Source: Aulostomus chinensis (Eukaryota; Chordata; Actinopteri; Syngnathiformes; Aulostomidae). From it: a DNA stretch of 64,000 nucleotides. The notes below the pieces were generated by a model, which had not been told where the DNA came from, did not search any database, and saw only the letters and a list, made by a program, of their open reading frames with translations. Location of the stretch: contig JBBMOA010000048.1 of the NCBI GenBank assembly GCA_037954235.1, positions 1 through 64,000 of the forward strand, given 5' to 3'. Shown one piece after another: positions 11,220 through 23,562 of the stretch (position 1 is its first letter; every line of letters begins with the position of its first letter). The position numbers and the translations under genes were made by a program.

Positions 11220-14212
11220 GAAAACTCACTTTGAACAAAAGTTATGGCTGTTTTGTGTCGCAGGTCACAAATAGTGTTTTCTCAGCAAGAGAAGGCCAAA
11301 ATGAACACTTCATGCAGAACTCCTGTATTTTGATGAAAACTCCCTGAAATCCACCTGTAACTTCAAGTTTATGCATCTTTCTATGCTTTCAGGTTGAAAC
11401 TTGACTGAAAACTCACTTTGAACAAAAGTTATGGCTGTTTTGTTTCCCACGTCACAAATAGCGTTTTCTCAGCGAGAGAAGGCCAAAATGAACACTTCAT
11501 GCAGAACTCCTGTATTTTGATGAAAACTCACTGAAATCAAGCTGTAACTTCAAGTTTATGCATCTTTCTATGCTTTCAGGTTGAAACTTGACTGAAAACT
11601 CACTTTGAACAAAAGTTATGGCTGTTTTGTGTCCCACGTCACAGATAGCGTTTTCTCAGCGAGAGAAGGCCAAAATGAACACTTCATGCAGAACTCCTGT
11701 ATTTTGATGAAAACTCACTGAAATCCACCTGTAACTTCAAGTTTATGCATCTTTCTATGCTTTCAGGTTGAAACTTGACTGAAAACTCACTTTGAACAAA
11801 AGTTATGGCTGTTTTGTGTCGCAGGTCACAAATAGTGTTTTCTCAGCGAGAGAAGGCCAAAATGAACACTTCATGCAGAACTCCTGCATTTTGATGAAAA
11901 CTCACTGAAATCCACCTGTAACTTCAAGTTTATGCATCTTTCTATGCTTTCAGGTTGAAACTTGACTGAAAACTCACTTTGAAGAAAAGTTAGAGCATTT
12001 TTGTATCACAGGTCACAAATAGTGTTTTCTCAGCGAGAGAAGGCCAAAATGAACACTTCATGCAGAACTCCTGTATTTTGATGAAAACTCACTGAAATCA
12101 AGCTGTAACTTCAAGTTTATGAATCTTTCTATGCTTTCAGTTTGAAACTTGACTGAAAACTCACTTTGAACAAAAGTTATGGCTGTTTTGTGTCCCACGT
12201 CACAAATAGCGTTTTCTCAGCGAGAGAAGGCCAAAATGAACACTTCATGCAGAACTCCTGTATTTTGATGAAAACTCACTGAAATCAAGCTGTAACTTCA
12301 AGTTTATGCATCTTTCTATGCTTTCAGGTTGAAACTTGACTGAAAACTCACTTTGAACAAAAGTTATGGCTGTTTTGTGTCCCACGTCACAGATAGCGTT
12401 TTCTCAGCGAGAGAAGGCCAAAATGAACACTTCATGCAGAACTCCTGTATTTTGATGAAAACTCACTGAAATCAAGCTGTAACTTCAAGTTTATGCATCT
12501 TTCTATGCTTTCAGGTTGAAACTTGACTGAAAACTCACTTTGAAGAAAAGTTAGAGCATTTTTGTATCACAGGTCACAAATAGTGTTTTCTCAGCGAGAG
12601 AAGGCCAAAATGAACACTTCATGCAGAACTCCTGTATTTTGATGAAAACTCACTGAAATCAAGCTGTAACTTCAAGTTTATGCATCTTTCTATGCTTTCA
12701 GGTTGAAACTTGACTGAAAACTCACTTTGAACAAAAGTTATGGCTGTTTTGTGTCGCAGGTCACAAATAGTGTTTTCTCAGCGAGAGAAGGCCAAAATGA
12801 ACACTTCATGCAGAACTCCTGTATTTTGATGAAAACTCACTGAAATCCACCTGTAACTTCAAGTTTATGCAACTTTCTATGCTTTCAGGTTGAAACTTGA
12901 CTGAAAACTCACTTTGAAGTAAAGTTAGAGCATTTTTGTATCACAGGTCACAAATAGTGTTTTCTCAGCGAGAGAAGGCCAAAATGAACACTTCATGCAG
13001 AACTCCTGTATTTTGATGAAAACTCACTGAAATCAAGCTGTAACTTCAAGTTTATGCATCTTTCTATGCTTTCAGGTTGAAACTTGACTGAAAACTAACT
13101 TTTGAACAAAAGTTATGGCTGTTTTGTGTCCCACGTCACAAATAGCGTTTTCTCAGCGAGAGAAGTCCAAAATGAACACTTCATGCAGAACTCCTGTATT
13201 TTGATGAAAACTCACTGAAATCAAGCTGTAACTTCAAGTTTATGCATCTTTCTATGCTTTCAGGTTGAAACTTGACTGAAAACTCACTTTGAACAAAAGT
13301 TATGGCTGTTTTGTGTCCCACGTCACAGATAGCGTTTTCTCAGCGAGAGAAGGCCAAAATGAACACTTCATGCAGAACTCCTGTATTTTGATGAAAACTC
13401 ACTGAAATCAAGCTGTAACTTCAAGTTTATGCATCTTTCTATGCTTTCAGGTTGAAACTTGACTGAAAACTCACTTTGAAGAAAAGTTAGAGCATTTTTG
13501 TATCACAGGTCACAAATAGCGTTTTCTCAGCGAGAGAAGGCCAAAATGAACACTTCATGCAGAACTCCTGTATTTTGATGAAAACTCACTGAAATCAAGC
13601 TGTAACTTCAAGTTTATGCATCTTTCTATGCTTTCAGGTTGAAACTTGACTGAAAACTCACTTTGAAGAAAAGTTAGAGCATTTTTGTATCACAGGTAAC
13701 AAATAGTGTTATCTCAGCGAGAGAAGGCCAAAATGAACACTTCATGCAGAACTCCTGTATTTTGATGAAAACTCACTGAAATCAAGCTGTAACTTCAAGT
13801 TTATGCATCTTTCTATGCTTTCAGGTTGAAACTTGACTGAAAACTCACTTTGAACAAAAGTTATGGCTGTTTTGTGTCGCAGGTCACAAATAGTGTTTTC
13901 TCAGCGAGAGAAGGCCAAAATGAACACTTCATGCAGAACTCCTGTATTTTGATGAAAACTCACTGAAATCCACCTGTAAATTCAAGTTTATGCATCTTTC
14001 TATGCTTTCAGGTTGAAACTTGACTGAAAACTCACTTTGAAGAAAAGTTAGAGCATTTTTGTATCACAGGTCACAAATAGTGTTTTCTCAGCGAGAGAAG
14101 GCCAAAATGAACACTTCATGCAGAACTCCTGTATTTTGATGAAAACTCACTGAAATCAAGCTGTAACTTCAAGTTTATGCATCTTTCTATGCTTTCAGGT
14201 GGAAACTTGACT
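11220..14212. repeat. 18-monomer higher-order unit, copy 2 (16 monomers)
   Basis: Order: Rk Ps Pk Rk Qs Ps Ps Qs Rk Qs Ps Ps Qs Qs Rk Qs. It follows copy 1 monomer by monomer but lacks the equivalents of 9911 (Rk with GAGTAAAGG) and 10098 (Ps). After that point the offset falls from 3366 to 2993 bp, which is 16 x 187 plus a 1-bp gain near 13098 (CTAACTTTTGAAC). Private changes such as CTGCATTTTG near 11885 and GGTAAC near 13697 postdate the duplication. Confidence 0.9.
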
Positions 14213-14586
14213 GAAAACTCACTTTGAACAAAAGTTATGGCTGTTTTTTGTCCTACGTCACAAATAGCGTTTTCTCAGCGAGAGAAGGCCAAAATGAACA
14301 CTTCATGCAGAACTCCTGTATTTTGATGAAAACTCACTGAAATCAAGCTGTAATTTCAAGTTTATGCATCTTTCTATGCTTTCAGGTTGAAACTTGACTG
14401 AAAACTCACTTTGAAGAAAAGTTAGAGCATTTTTGTATCACAGGTCACAAATAGTGTTTTCTCAGCGAGAGAAGGCCAAAATGAACACTTCATGCAGAAC
14501 TCCTGTATTTTGATGAAAACTCACTGAAATCAAGCTGTAACTTCAAGTTTATGCATCTTTCTATGCTTTCAGGTTGAAACTTGACT

Positions 14587-14773
14587 GAAAACTCACTTTG
14601 AACAAAAGTTATGGCTGTTTTGTGTCGCAGGTCACAAATAGTGTTTTCTCAGCGAGAGAAGGCCAAAATGAACACTTCATGCAGAACTCCTGTATTTTGA
14701 TGAAAACTCACTGAAATCCACCTGTAACTTCAAGTTTATGCATCTTTCTATGCTTTCAGGTTGAAACTTGACT
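14587..14773. repeat. Reference R-k monomer
   Basis: A clean example of the R head with the k tail. The head reads GAACAAAAGTTATGGC, then TGTCGCAGGTCAC and AAATAGTG. The tail reads TCCACCTGTAAC. About 85 of 342 monomers have the R head by my eye count. R usually follows a monomer with a k tail (Q-k, or P-k with AGTG). It has CpGs at TGTCGCAG and CAGCGAG. A subset with ATGCAACTT in the tail (for example at 5423, 9350, 12716) is almost always R-k. Confidence 0.9.
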
Positions 14774-15708
14774 GAAAACTCACTTTGAAGAAAAGTTAGA
14801 GCATTTTTGTATCACAGGTCACAAATAGTGTTTTCTCAGCGAGAGAAGGCCAAAATGAACACTTCATGCAGAACTCCTGTATTTTGATGAAAACTCACTG
14901 AAATCAAGCTGTAACTTCAAGTTTATGCATCTTTCTATGCTTTCAGGTTGAAACTTGACTGAAAACTCACTTTGAACAAAAGTTATGGCTGTTTTGTGTC
15001 CCACGTCACAAATAGCGTTTTCTCAGCGAGAGAAGGCCAAAATGAACACTTCATGCAGAACTCCTGTATTTTGATGAAAACTCACTGAAATCAAGCTGTA
15101 ACTTCAAGTTTATGCATCTTTCTATGCTTTCAGGTTGAAACTTGACTGAAAACTCACTTTGAAGAAAAGTTAGAGCATTTTTGTATCACAGGTCACAAAT
15201 AGTGTTTTCTCAGCGAGAGAAGGCCAAAATGAACACTTCATGCAGAACTCCTGTATTTTGATGAAAACTCACTGAAATCCACCTGTAACTTCAAGTTTAT
15301 GCATCTTTCTATGCTTTCAGGTTGAAACTTGACTGAAAACTCACTTTGAACAAAAGTTATGGCTGTTTTGTGTCGCAGGTCACAAATAGTGTTTTCTCAG
15401 CGAGAGAAGGCCAAAATGAACACTTCATGCAGAACTCCTGTATTTTGATGAAAACTCACTGAAATCCACCTGTAACTTCAAGTTTATGCATCTTTCTATG
15501 CTTTCAGGTTGAAACTTGACTGAAAACTCACTTTGAAGAAAAGTTAGAGCATTTTTGTATCACAGGTCACAAATAGTGTTTTCTCAGCGAGAGAAGGCCA
15601 AAATGAACACTTCATGCAGAACTCCTGTATTTTGATGAAAACTCACTGAAATCAAGCTGTAACTTCAAGTTTATGCATCTTTCTATGCTTTCAGGTTGAA
15701 ACTTGACT

Positions 15709-16831
15709 GAAAACTCACTTTGAAGAAAAGTTAGAGCATTTTTGTATCACAGGTCACAAATAGTGTTTTCTCAGCGAGAGAAGGCCAAAATGAACACTTC
15801 ATGCAGAACTCCTGTATTTTGATGAAAACTCCCTGAAATCCACCTGTAACTTCAAGTTTACGCATCTTTCTATGCTTTCAGGTTGAAACTTGACTGAAAA
15901 CTCACTTTGAACAAAAGTTATGGCTGTTTTGTGTCGCAGGTCACAAATAGTGTTTTCTCAGCGAGAGAAGGCCAAAATGAACACTTCATGCAGAACTCCT
16001 GTATTTTGATGAAAACTCACTGAAATCCACCTGTAACTTCAAGTTTATGCATCTTTCTATGCTTTCAGGTTGAAACTTGACTGAAAACTCACTTTGAAGA
16101 AAAGTTAGAGCATTTTTGTATCACAGGTCACAAATAGTGTTTTCTCAGCGAGAGAAGGCCAAAATGAACACTTCATGCAGAACTCCTTTTATTTTGATGA
16201 AAACTCACTGAAATCAAGCTGTAACTTCAAGTTTATGCATCTTTCTATGCTTTCAGGTTGAAACTTGACTGAAAACTCACTTTGAACAAAAGTTATGACT
16301 GTTTTGTGTCCCACGTCACAAAAAGCGTTTTCTCAGCGAGAGAAGGCCAAAATGAACACTTCATGCAGAACTCCTGTATTTTGATGAAAACTCACTGAAA
16401 TCAAGCTGTAACTTCAAGTTTATGCATCTTTCTATGCTTTCAGGTTGAAACTTGACTGAAAACTCACTTTGAAGAAAAGTTAGAGCATTTTTGTATCACA
16501 GGTCACAAATAGTGTTTTCTCAGCGAGAGAAGGCCAAAATGAACACTTCATGCAGAACTCCTGTATTTTGATGAAAACTCCCTGAAATCCACCTGTAACT
16601 TCAAGTTTACGCATCTTTCTATGCTTTCAGGTTGAAACTTGACTGAAAACTCACTTTGAACAAAAGTTATGGCTGTTTTGTGTCGCAGGTCACAAATAGT
16701 GTTTTCTCAGCGAGAGAAGGCCAAAATGAACACTTCATGCAGAACTCCTGTATTTTGATGAAAACTCACTGAAATCCACCTGTAACTTCAAGTTTATGCA
16801 TCTTTCTATGCTTTCAGGTTGAAACTTGACT
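15709..16831. repeat. 4-monomer tandem duplication
   Basis: Monomers at 15709 (Q-k with ACTCCCTG and TTTACGCATC) and 15896 (R-k) recur at 16458 and 16645. TTTACGCATC moves by 749 bp, which is 4 x 187 plus a 1-bp gain at about 16187 (CTCCTTTTATTT). The second copy then diverges into M and P-k monomers, so only its first two monomers match closely. Confidence 0.8.
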
Positions 16832-19800
16832 GAAAACTCACTTTGAACAAAAGTTATGGCTGTTTTGTATCACAGGTCACAAATAGTGTTTTCTCAGCGA
16901 GAGAAGGCCAAAATGAACACTTCATGCAGAACTCCTGTATTTTGATGAAAAATCACTGAAATCAAGCTGTAACTTCAAGTTTATGCATCTTTCTATGCTT
17001 TCAGGTTGAAACTTGACTGAAAACTCACTTTGAACAAAAGTTATGGCTGTTTTGTGTCCCACGTCACAAATAGCGTTTTCTCAGCGAGAGAAGGCCAAAT
17101 TGAACACTTCATGCAGAACTCCTGTATTTTGATGAAAACTCACTGAAATCCACCTGTAACTTCAAGTTTATGCATCTTTCTATGCTTTCAGGTTGAAACT
17201 TGACTGAAAACTCACTTTGAAGAAAAGTTAGAGCATTTTTGTATCACAGGTCACAAATAGCGTTTTCTCAGCGAGAGAAGGCCAAAATGAACACTTCATG
17301 CAGAACTCCTGTATTTTGATGAAAACTCACTGAAATCAAGCTGTAACTTCAAGTTTATGCATCTTTCTATGCTTTCAGGTTGAAACTTGACTGAAAACTC
17401 ACTTTGAAGAAAAGTTAGAGCATTTTTGTATCACAGGTCACAAATAGTGTTTTCTCAGCGAGAGAAGGCCAAAATGAACACTTCATGCAGAACTCCTGTA
17501 TTTTGATGAAAACTCACTGAAATCAAGCTGTAACTTCAAGTTTATGCATCTTTCTATGCTTTCAGGTTGAAACTTGACTGAAAACTCACTTTGAACAAAA
17601 GTTATGGCTGTTTTGTGTCGCAGGTCACAAATAGTGTTTTCTCAGCGAGAGAAGGCCAAAATGAACACTTCATGCAGAACTCCTGTATTTTGATGAAAAC
17701 TCACTGAAATCCACCTGTAACTTCAAGTTTATGCATCTTTCTATGCTTTCAGGTTGAAACTTGACTGAAAACTCACTTTGAAGAAAAGTTAGAGCATTTT
17801 TGTATCACAGGTCACAAATAGTGTTTTCTCAGCGAGAGAAGGCCAAAATGAACACTTCATGCAGAACTCCTGTATTTTGATGAAAACTCACTGAAATCAA
17901 GCTGTAACTTCAAGTTTATGCATCTTTCTATGCTTTCAGGTTGAAACTTGACTGAAAACTCACTTTGAACAAAAGTTATGGCTGTTTTGTGTCGCAGGTC
18001 ACAAATAGTGTTTTCTCAGCGAGAGAAGGCCAAAATGAACACTTCATGCAGAACTCCTGTATTTTGATGAAAACTCACTGAAATCCACCTGTAACTTCAA
18101 GTTTATGCATCTTTCTATGCTTTCAGGTTGAAACTTGACTGAAAACTCACTTTGAAGAAAAGTTAGAGCATTTTTGTATCACAGGTCACAAATAGTGTTT
18201 TCTCAGCGAGAGAAGGCCAAAATGAACACTTCATGCAGAACTCCTGTATTTTGATGAAAACTCACTGAAATCAAGCTGTAACTTCAAGTTTATGCATCTT
18301 TCTATGCTTTCAGGTTGAAACTTGACTGAAAACTCACTTTGAAGAAAAGTTAGAGCATTTTTGTATCACAGGTCACAAATAGCGTTTTCTCAGCGAGAGA
18401 AGGCCAAAATGAACACTTCATGCAGAACTCCTGTATTTTGATGAAAACTCACTGAAATCAAGCTGTAACTTCAAGTTTATGCATCTTTCTATGCTTTCAG
18501 GTTGAAACTTGACTGAAAACTCACTTTGAAGAAAAGTTAGAGCATTTTTGTATCACAGGTCACAAATAGTGTTTTCTCAGCGAGAGAAGGCCAAAATGAA
18601 CACTTCATGCAGAACTCCTGTATTTTGATGAAAACTCACTGAAATCAAGCTGTAACTTCAAGTTTATGCATCTTTCTATGCTTTCAGGTTGAAACTTGAC
18701 TGAAAACTCACTTTGAAGAAAAGTTAGAGCATTTTTGTATCACAGGTCACAAATAGTGTTTTCTCAGCGAGAGAAGGCCAAAATGAACACTGCATGCAGA
18801 ACTCCTGTATTTTGATGAAAACTCACTGAAATCAAGCTGTAACTTCAAGTTTATGCATCTTTCTATGCTTTCAGGTTGAAACTTGACTGAAAACTCACTT
18901 TGAACAAAAGTTATGGCTGTTTTGTGTCCCACGTCACAAATAGCGTTTTCTCAGCGAGAGAAGGCCAAATTGAACACTTCATGCAGAACTCCTGTATTTT
19001 GATGAAAACTCACTGAAATCAAGCTGTAACTTCAAGTTTATGCATCTTTCTATGCTTTCAGGTTGAAACTTGACTGAAAACTCACTTTGAACAAAAGTTA
19101 TGGCTGTTTTGTGTCGCAGGTCACAAATAGTGTTTTCTCAGCGAGAGAAGGCCAAAATGAACACTTCATGCAGAACTCCTGTATTTTGATGAAAACTCAC
19201 TGAAATCCACCTGTAACTTCAAGTTTATGCATCTTTCTATGCTTTCAGGTTGAAACTTGACTGAAAACTCACTTTGAAGAAAAGTTAGAGCATTTTTGTA
19301 TCACAGGTCACAAATAGTGTTTTCTCAGCGAGAGAAGGCCAAAATGAACACTTCATGCAGAACTCCTGTATTTTGATGAAAACTCACTGAAATCAAGCTG
19401 TAACTTCAAGTTTATGCATCTTTCTATGCTTTCAGGTTGAAACTTGACTGAAAACTCACTTTGAAGAAAAGTTAGAGCATTTTTGTATCACAGGTCACAA
19501 ATAGTGTTTTCTCAGCGAGAGAAGGCCAAAATGAACACTTCATGCAGAACTCCTGTATTTTGATGAAAACTCACTGAAATCAAGCTGTAACTTCAAGTTT
19601 ATGCATCTTTCTATGCTTTCAGGTTGAAACTTGACTGAAAACTCACTTTGAAGAAAAGTTAGAGCATTTTTGTATCACAGGTCACAAATAGTGTTTTCTC
19701 AGCGAGAGAAGGCCAAAATGAACACTTCATGCAGAACTCCTGTATTTTGATGAAAACTCACTGAAATCAAGCTGTAACTTCAAGTTTATGCATCTTTCTA

Positions 19801-21880
19801 TGCTTTCAGGTTGAAACTTGACTGAAAACTCACTTTGAACAAAAGTTATGGCTGTTTTGTGTCCCACGTCACAAATAGCGTTTTCTCAGCGAGAGAAGGC
19901 CAAAATGAACACTTCATGCAGAACTCCTGTATTTTGATGAAAACTCACTGAAATCAAGCTGTAACTTCAAGTTTATGCATCTTTCTATGCTTTCAGGTTG
20001 AAACTTGACTGAAAACTCACTTTGAAGAAAAGTTAGAGCATTTTTGTATCACAGGTCACAAATAGTGTTTTCTCAGCGAGAGAAGGCCAAAATGAACACT
20101 TCATGCAGAACTCCTGTATTTTGATGAAAACTCACTGAAATCAAGCTGTAACTTCAAGTTTATGCATCTTTCTATGCTTTCAGGTTGAAACTTGACTGAA
20201 AACTCACTTTGAACAAAAGTTAGAGCATTTTTGTATCACAGGTCACAAATAGTGTTTTCTCAGCGAGAGAAGGCCAAAATGAACACTTCATGCAGAACTC
20301 CTGTATTTTGATGAAAACTCACTGAAATCAAGCTGTAACTTCAAGTTTATGCATCTTTCTATGCTTTCAGGTTGAAACTTGACTGAAAACTCACTTTGAA
20401 CAAAAGTTATGGCTGTTTTGTGTCGCAGGTCACAAATAGTGTTTTCTCAGCGAGAGAAGGCCAAAATGAACACTTCATGCAGAACTCCTGTATTTTGATG
20501 AAAACTCACTGAAATCAAGCTGTAACTTCAAGTTTATGCATCTTTCTATGCTTTCAGGTTGAAACTTGACTGAAAACTCACTTTTAACAAAAGTTATGGC
20601 TGTTTTGTGTCCCACGTCACAAATAGCGTTTTCTCAGCGAGAGAAGGCCAAAATGAACACTTCATGCAGAACTCCTGTATTTTAAAGAAAACTCACTGAA
20701 ATCAAGCTGTAACTTCAAGTTTATGCATCTTTCTATGCTTTCAGGTTGAAACTTGACTGAAAACTCACTTTGAACAAAAGTTATGGCTGTTTTGTGTCCC
20801 ACGTCACAAATAGCGTTTTCTCAGCGAGAGAAGGCCAAAATGAACACTTCATGCAGAACTCCTGTATTTTGATGAAAACTCACTGAAATCAAGCTGTAAC
20901 TTCAAGTTTATGCATCTTTCTATGCTTTCAGGTTGAAACTTGACTGAAAACTCACTTTGAAGAAAAGTTAGAGCATTTTTGTATCACAGGTCACAAATAG
21001 CGTTTTCTCAGCGAGAGAAGGCCAAAATGAACACTTCATGCAGAACTCCTGTATTTTGATGAAAACTCACTGAAATCAAGCTGTAACTTCAAGTTTATGC
21101 ATCTTTCTATGCTTTCAGGTTGAAACTTGACTGAAAACTCACTTTGAAGAAAAGTTAGAGCATTTTTGTATCACAGGTCACAAATAGTGTTTTCTCAGCG
21201 AGTAAAGGCCAAAATGAACACTTCATGCAGAACTCCTGTATTTTGATGAAAACTCACTGAAATCAAGCTGTAACTTCAAGTTTATGCATCTTTCTATGCT
21301 TTCAGGTTGAAACTTGACTGAAAACTCACTTTGAAGAAAAGTTAGAGCATTTTTGTATCACAGGTCACAAATAGCGTTTTCTCAGCGAGAGAAGGCCAAA
21401 ATGAACACTTCATGCAGAACTCCTGTATTTTGATGAAAACTCACTGAAATCCACCTGTAACTTCAAGTTTATGCATCTTTCTATGCTTTCAGGTTGAAAC
21501 TTGACCGAAAACTCACTTTGAACAAAAGTTATGGCTGTTTTGTGTCGCAGGTCACAAATAGTGTTTTCTCAGCGAGAGAAGGCCAAAATGAACACTTCTT
21601 GCAGAACTCCTGTATTTTGATGAAAACTCACTGAAATCCACCTGTAACTTCAAGTTTATGCAACTTTCTATGCTTTCAGGTTGAAACTTGACTGAAAACT
21701 CACTTTGAAGAAAAGTTAGAGCATTTTTGTATCACAGATCACAAATAGTGTTTTCTCAGCGAGAGAAGGCCAAAATGAACACTTCATGCAGAACTCCTGT
21801 ATTTTGATGAAAACTCACTGAAATCCACCTGTAACTTCAAGTTTATGCATCTTTCTATGCTTTCAGGTTGAAACTTGACT

Positions 21881-22628
21881 GAAAACTCACTTTGAACAAA
21901 AGTTATGGCTGTTTTGTGTCCCACGTCACAAATAGCGTTTTCTCAGCGAGAGAAGGCCAAAATGAACACTTCATGCAGAACTCCTGTATTTTGATGAAAA
22001 CTCACTGAAATCCATTTGTAACTTCAAGTTTATGCATCTTTCTATGCTTTCAGGTTGAAACTTGACTGAAAACTCACTTTGAAGAAAAGTTAGAGCATTT
22101 TTGTATCACAGGTCACAAATAGTGTTTTCTCAGCGAGAGAAGGCCAAAATGAACACTTAATGCAAAACTCCTGCATTTTGATGAAAACTCACTTAAATCC
22201 ACCTGTAACTTCAAGTTTATGCATCTTTCTATGCTTTCAGGTTGAAACTTGAATGAAAACTCACTTTGAACAAAAGTTATGGCTGTTTTGTGTCGCAGGT
22301 CACAAATAGTGTTTTCTCAGCGAGAGAAGGCCAAAATGAACACTTCATGCAGAACTCCTGTATTTTGATGAAAACTCACTGAAATCCACCTGTAACTTCA
22401 AGTTTATGCATCTTTCTATGCTTTCAGGTTGAAACTTGACTGAAAACTCACTTTGAAGAAAAGTTAGAGCATTTTTGTATCACAGGTCACAAATAGTGTT
22501 TTCTCAGCGAGAGAAGGCCAAAATGAACACTTCATGCAGAACTCCTGTATTTTGATGAAAACTCACTGAAATCAAGCTGTAACTTCAAGTTTATGCATCT
22601 TTCTATGCTTTCAGGTTGAAACTTGACT
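21881..22628. repeat. Four-monomer cassette with strongly marked monomer, copy 1
   Basis: Order: P with CCATTTGTAAC; a heavily mutated Q-k with CACTTAATGC, CTGCATTTTG and CACTTAAATCC; R-k preceded by TTGAATGAAAAC; Q-s. The same set occurs at 26929-27676 and 33287-34034. CACTTAATGC lies at 22154, 27202 and 33560; the gaps are 5048 bp (27 monomers less a 1-bp loss near 22868) and 6358 bp (34 monomers). The four changes on one monomer make this the clearest lineage tag in the window. Confidence 0.92.
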
Positions 22629-23562
22629 GAAAACTCACTTTGAACAAAAGTTATGTCTGTTTTGTGTCCCACGTCACAAATAGCGTTTTCTCAGCGAGAG
22701 AAGGCCAAAATGAACACTTCATGCAGAACTCCTGTATTTTGATGAAAACTCACTGAAATCAAGCTGTAACTTCAAGTTTATGCATCTTTCTATGCTTTCA
22801 GGTTGAAACTTGACTGAAAACTCACTTTGAAGAAAAGTTAGAGCATTTTTGTATCACAGGTCACAAATATGTTTTCTCAGCGAGAGAAGGCCAAAATGAA
22901 CACTTCATGCAGAACTCCTGTATTTTGATGAAAACTCACTGAAATCAAGCTGTAACTTCAAGTTTATGCATCTTTCTATGCTTTCAGGTTGAAACTTGAC
23001 TGAAAACTCACTTTGAACAAAAGTTATGGCTGTTTTGTATCACAGGTCACAAATAGCGTTTTCTCAGAGAGAGAAGGCCAAAATGAACACTTCATGCAGA
23101 ACTCCTGTATTTTGATGAAAACTCTCTGAAATCAAGCTGTAACTTCAAGTTTATGCATCTTTCTATGCTTTCAGGTTGAAACTTGACTGAAAACTCACTT
23201 TGAAGAAAAGTTAGAGCATTTTTGTATCACAGGTCACAAATAGTGTTTTCTCAGCGAGAGAAGGCCAAAATGAACACTTCATGCAGAACTCCTGTATTTT
23301 GATGAAAACTCACTGAAATCAAGCTGTAACTTCAAGTTTATGCATCTTTCTATGCTTTCAGGTTGAAACTTGACTGAAAACTCACTTTGAAGAAAAGTTA
23401 GAGCATTTTTGTATCACAGGTCACAAATAGTGTTTTCTCAGCGAGAGAAGGCCAAAATGAACACTTCATGCAGAACTCCTGTATTTTGATGAAAACTCAC
23501 TGAAATCAAGCTGTAACTTCAAGTTTATGCATCTTTCTATGCTTTCAGGTTGAAACTTGACC
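22629..23562. repeat. Mixed monomers 122-126
   Basis: Order: Ps (TATGTCTG), Qs, Ms (CAGAGAGAG and CTCTCTG), Qs, Qs. The Q-s at 22816 has lost one base (AAATATGTTTTC), so it is 186 bp. The TATGTCTG mark recurs at 23750 and 28799, always on a P-s monomer. Confidence 0.85.

Larger units (their letters stand above)
14213..21880. repeat. Mixed satellite block (monomers 77-117)
   Basis: Order: Ps Qs Rk Qs Ps Qk Rk Qs Qk Rk Qs Ps Qk Rk Ms Pk Qs Qs Rk Qs Rk Qs Qs Qs Qs Ps Rk Qs Qs Qs Ps Qs Ns Rs Ps Ps Qs Qs Qk Rk Qk. The first P (14213) carries TTTTTTGTCCTACG. The stretch 17206-20384 is rich in near-identical Q-s monomers, suggesting recent local spread of that type. The monomer at 20572 has two oddities: CTTTTAAC and TTTTAAAGAAAAC. 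Confidence 0.85.

Noticed and set aside
18747..18932. 61-codon minus-strand open frame
   Set aside because: It begins at a GTG in P-type sequence, spans just one monomer (186 nt) and exists because CACTGCATGC in this copy removes a stop present in most monomers. 187 is not a multiple of 3, so no frame can run through the array.
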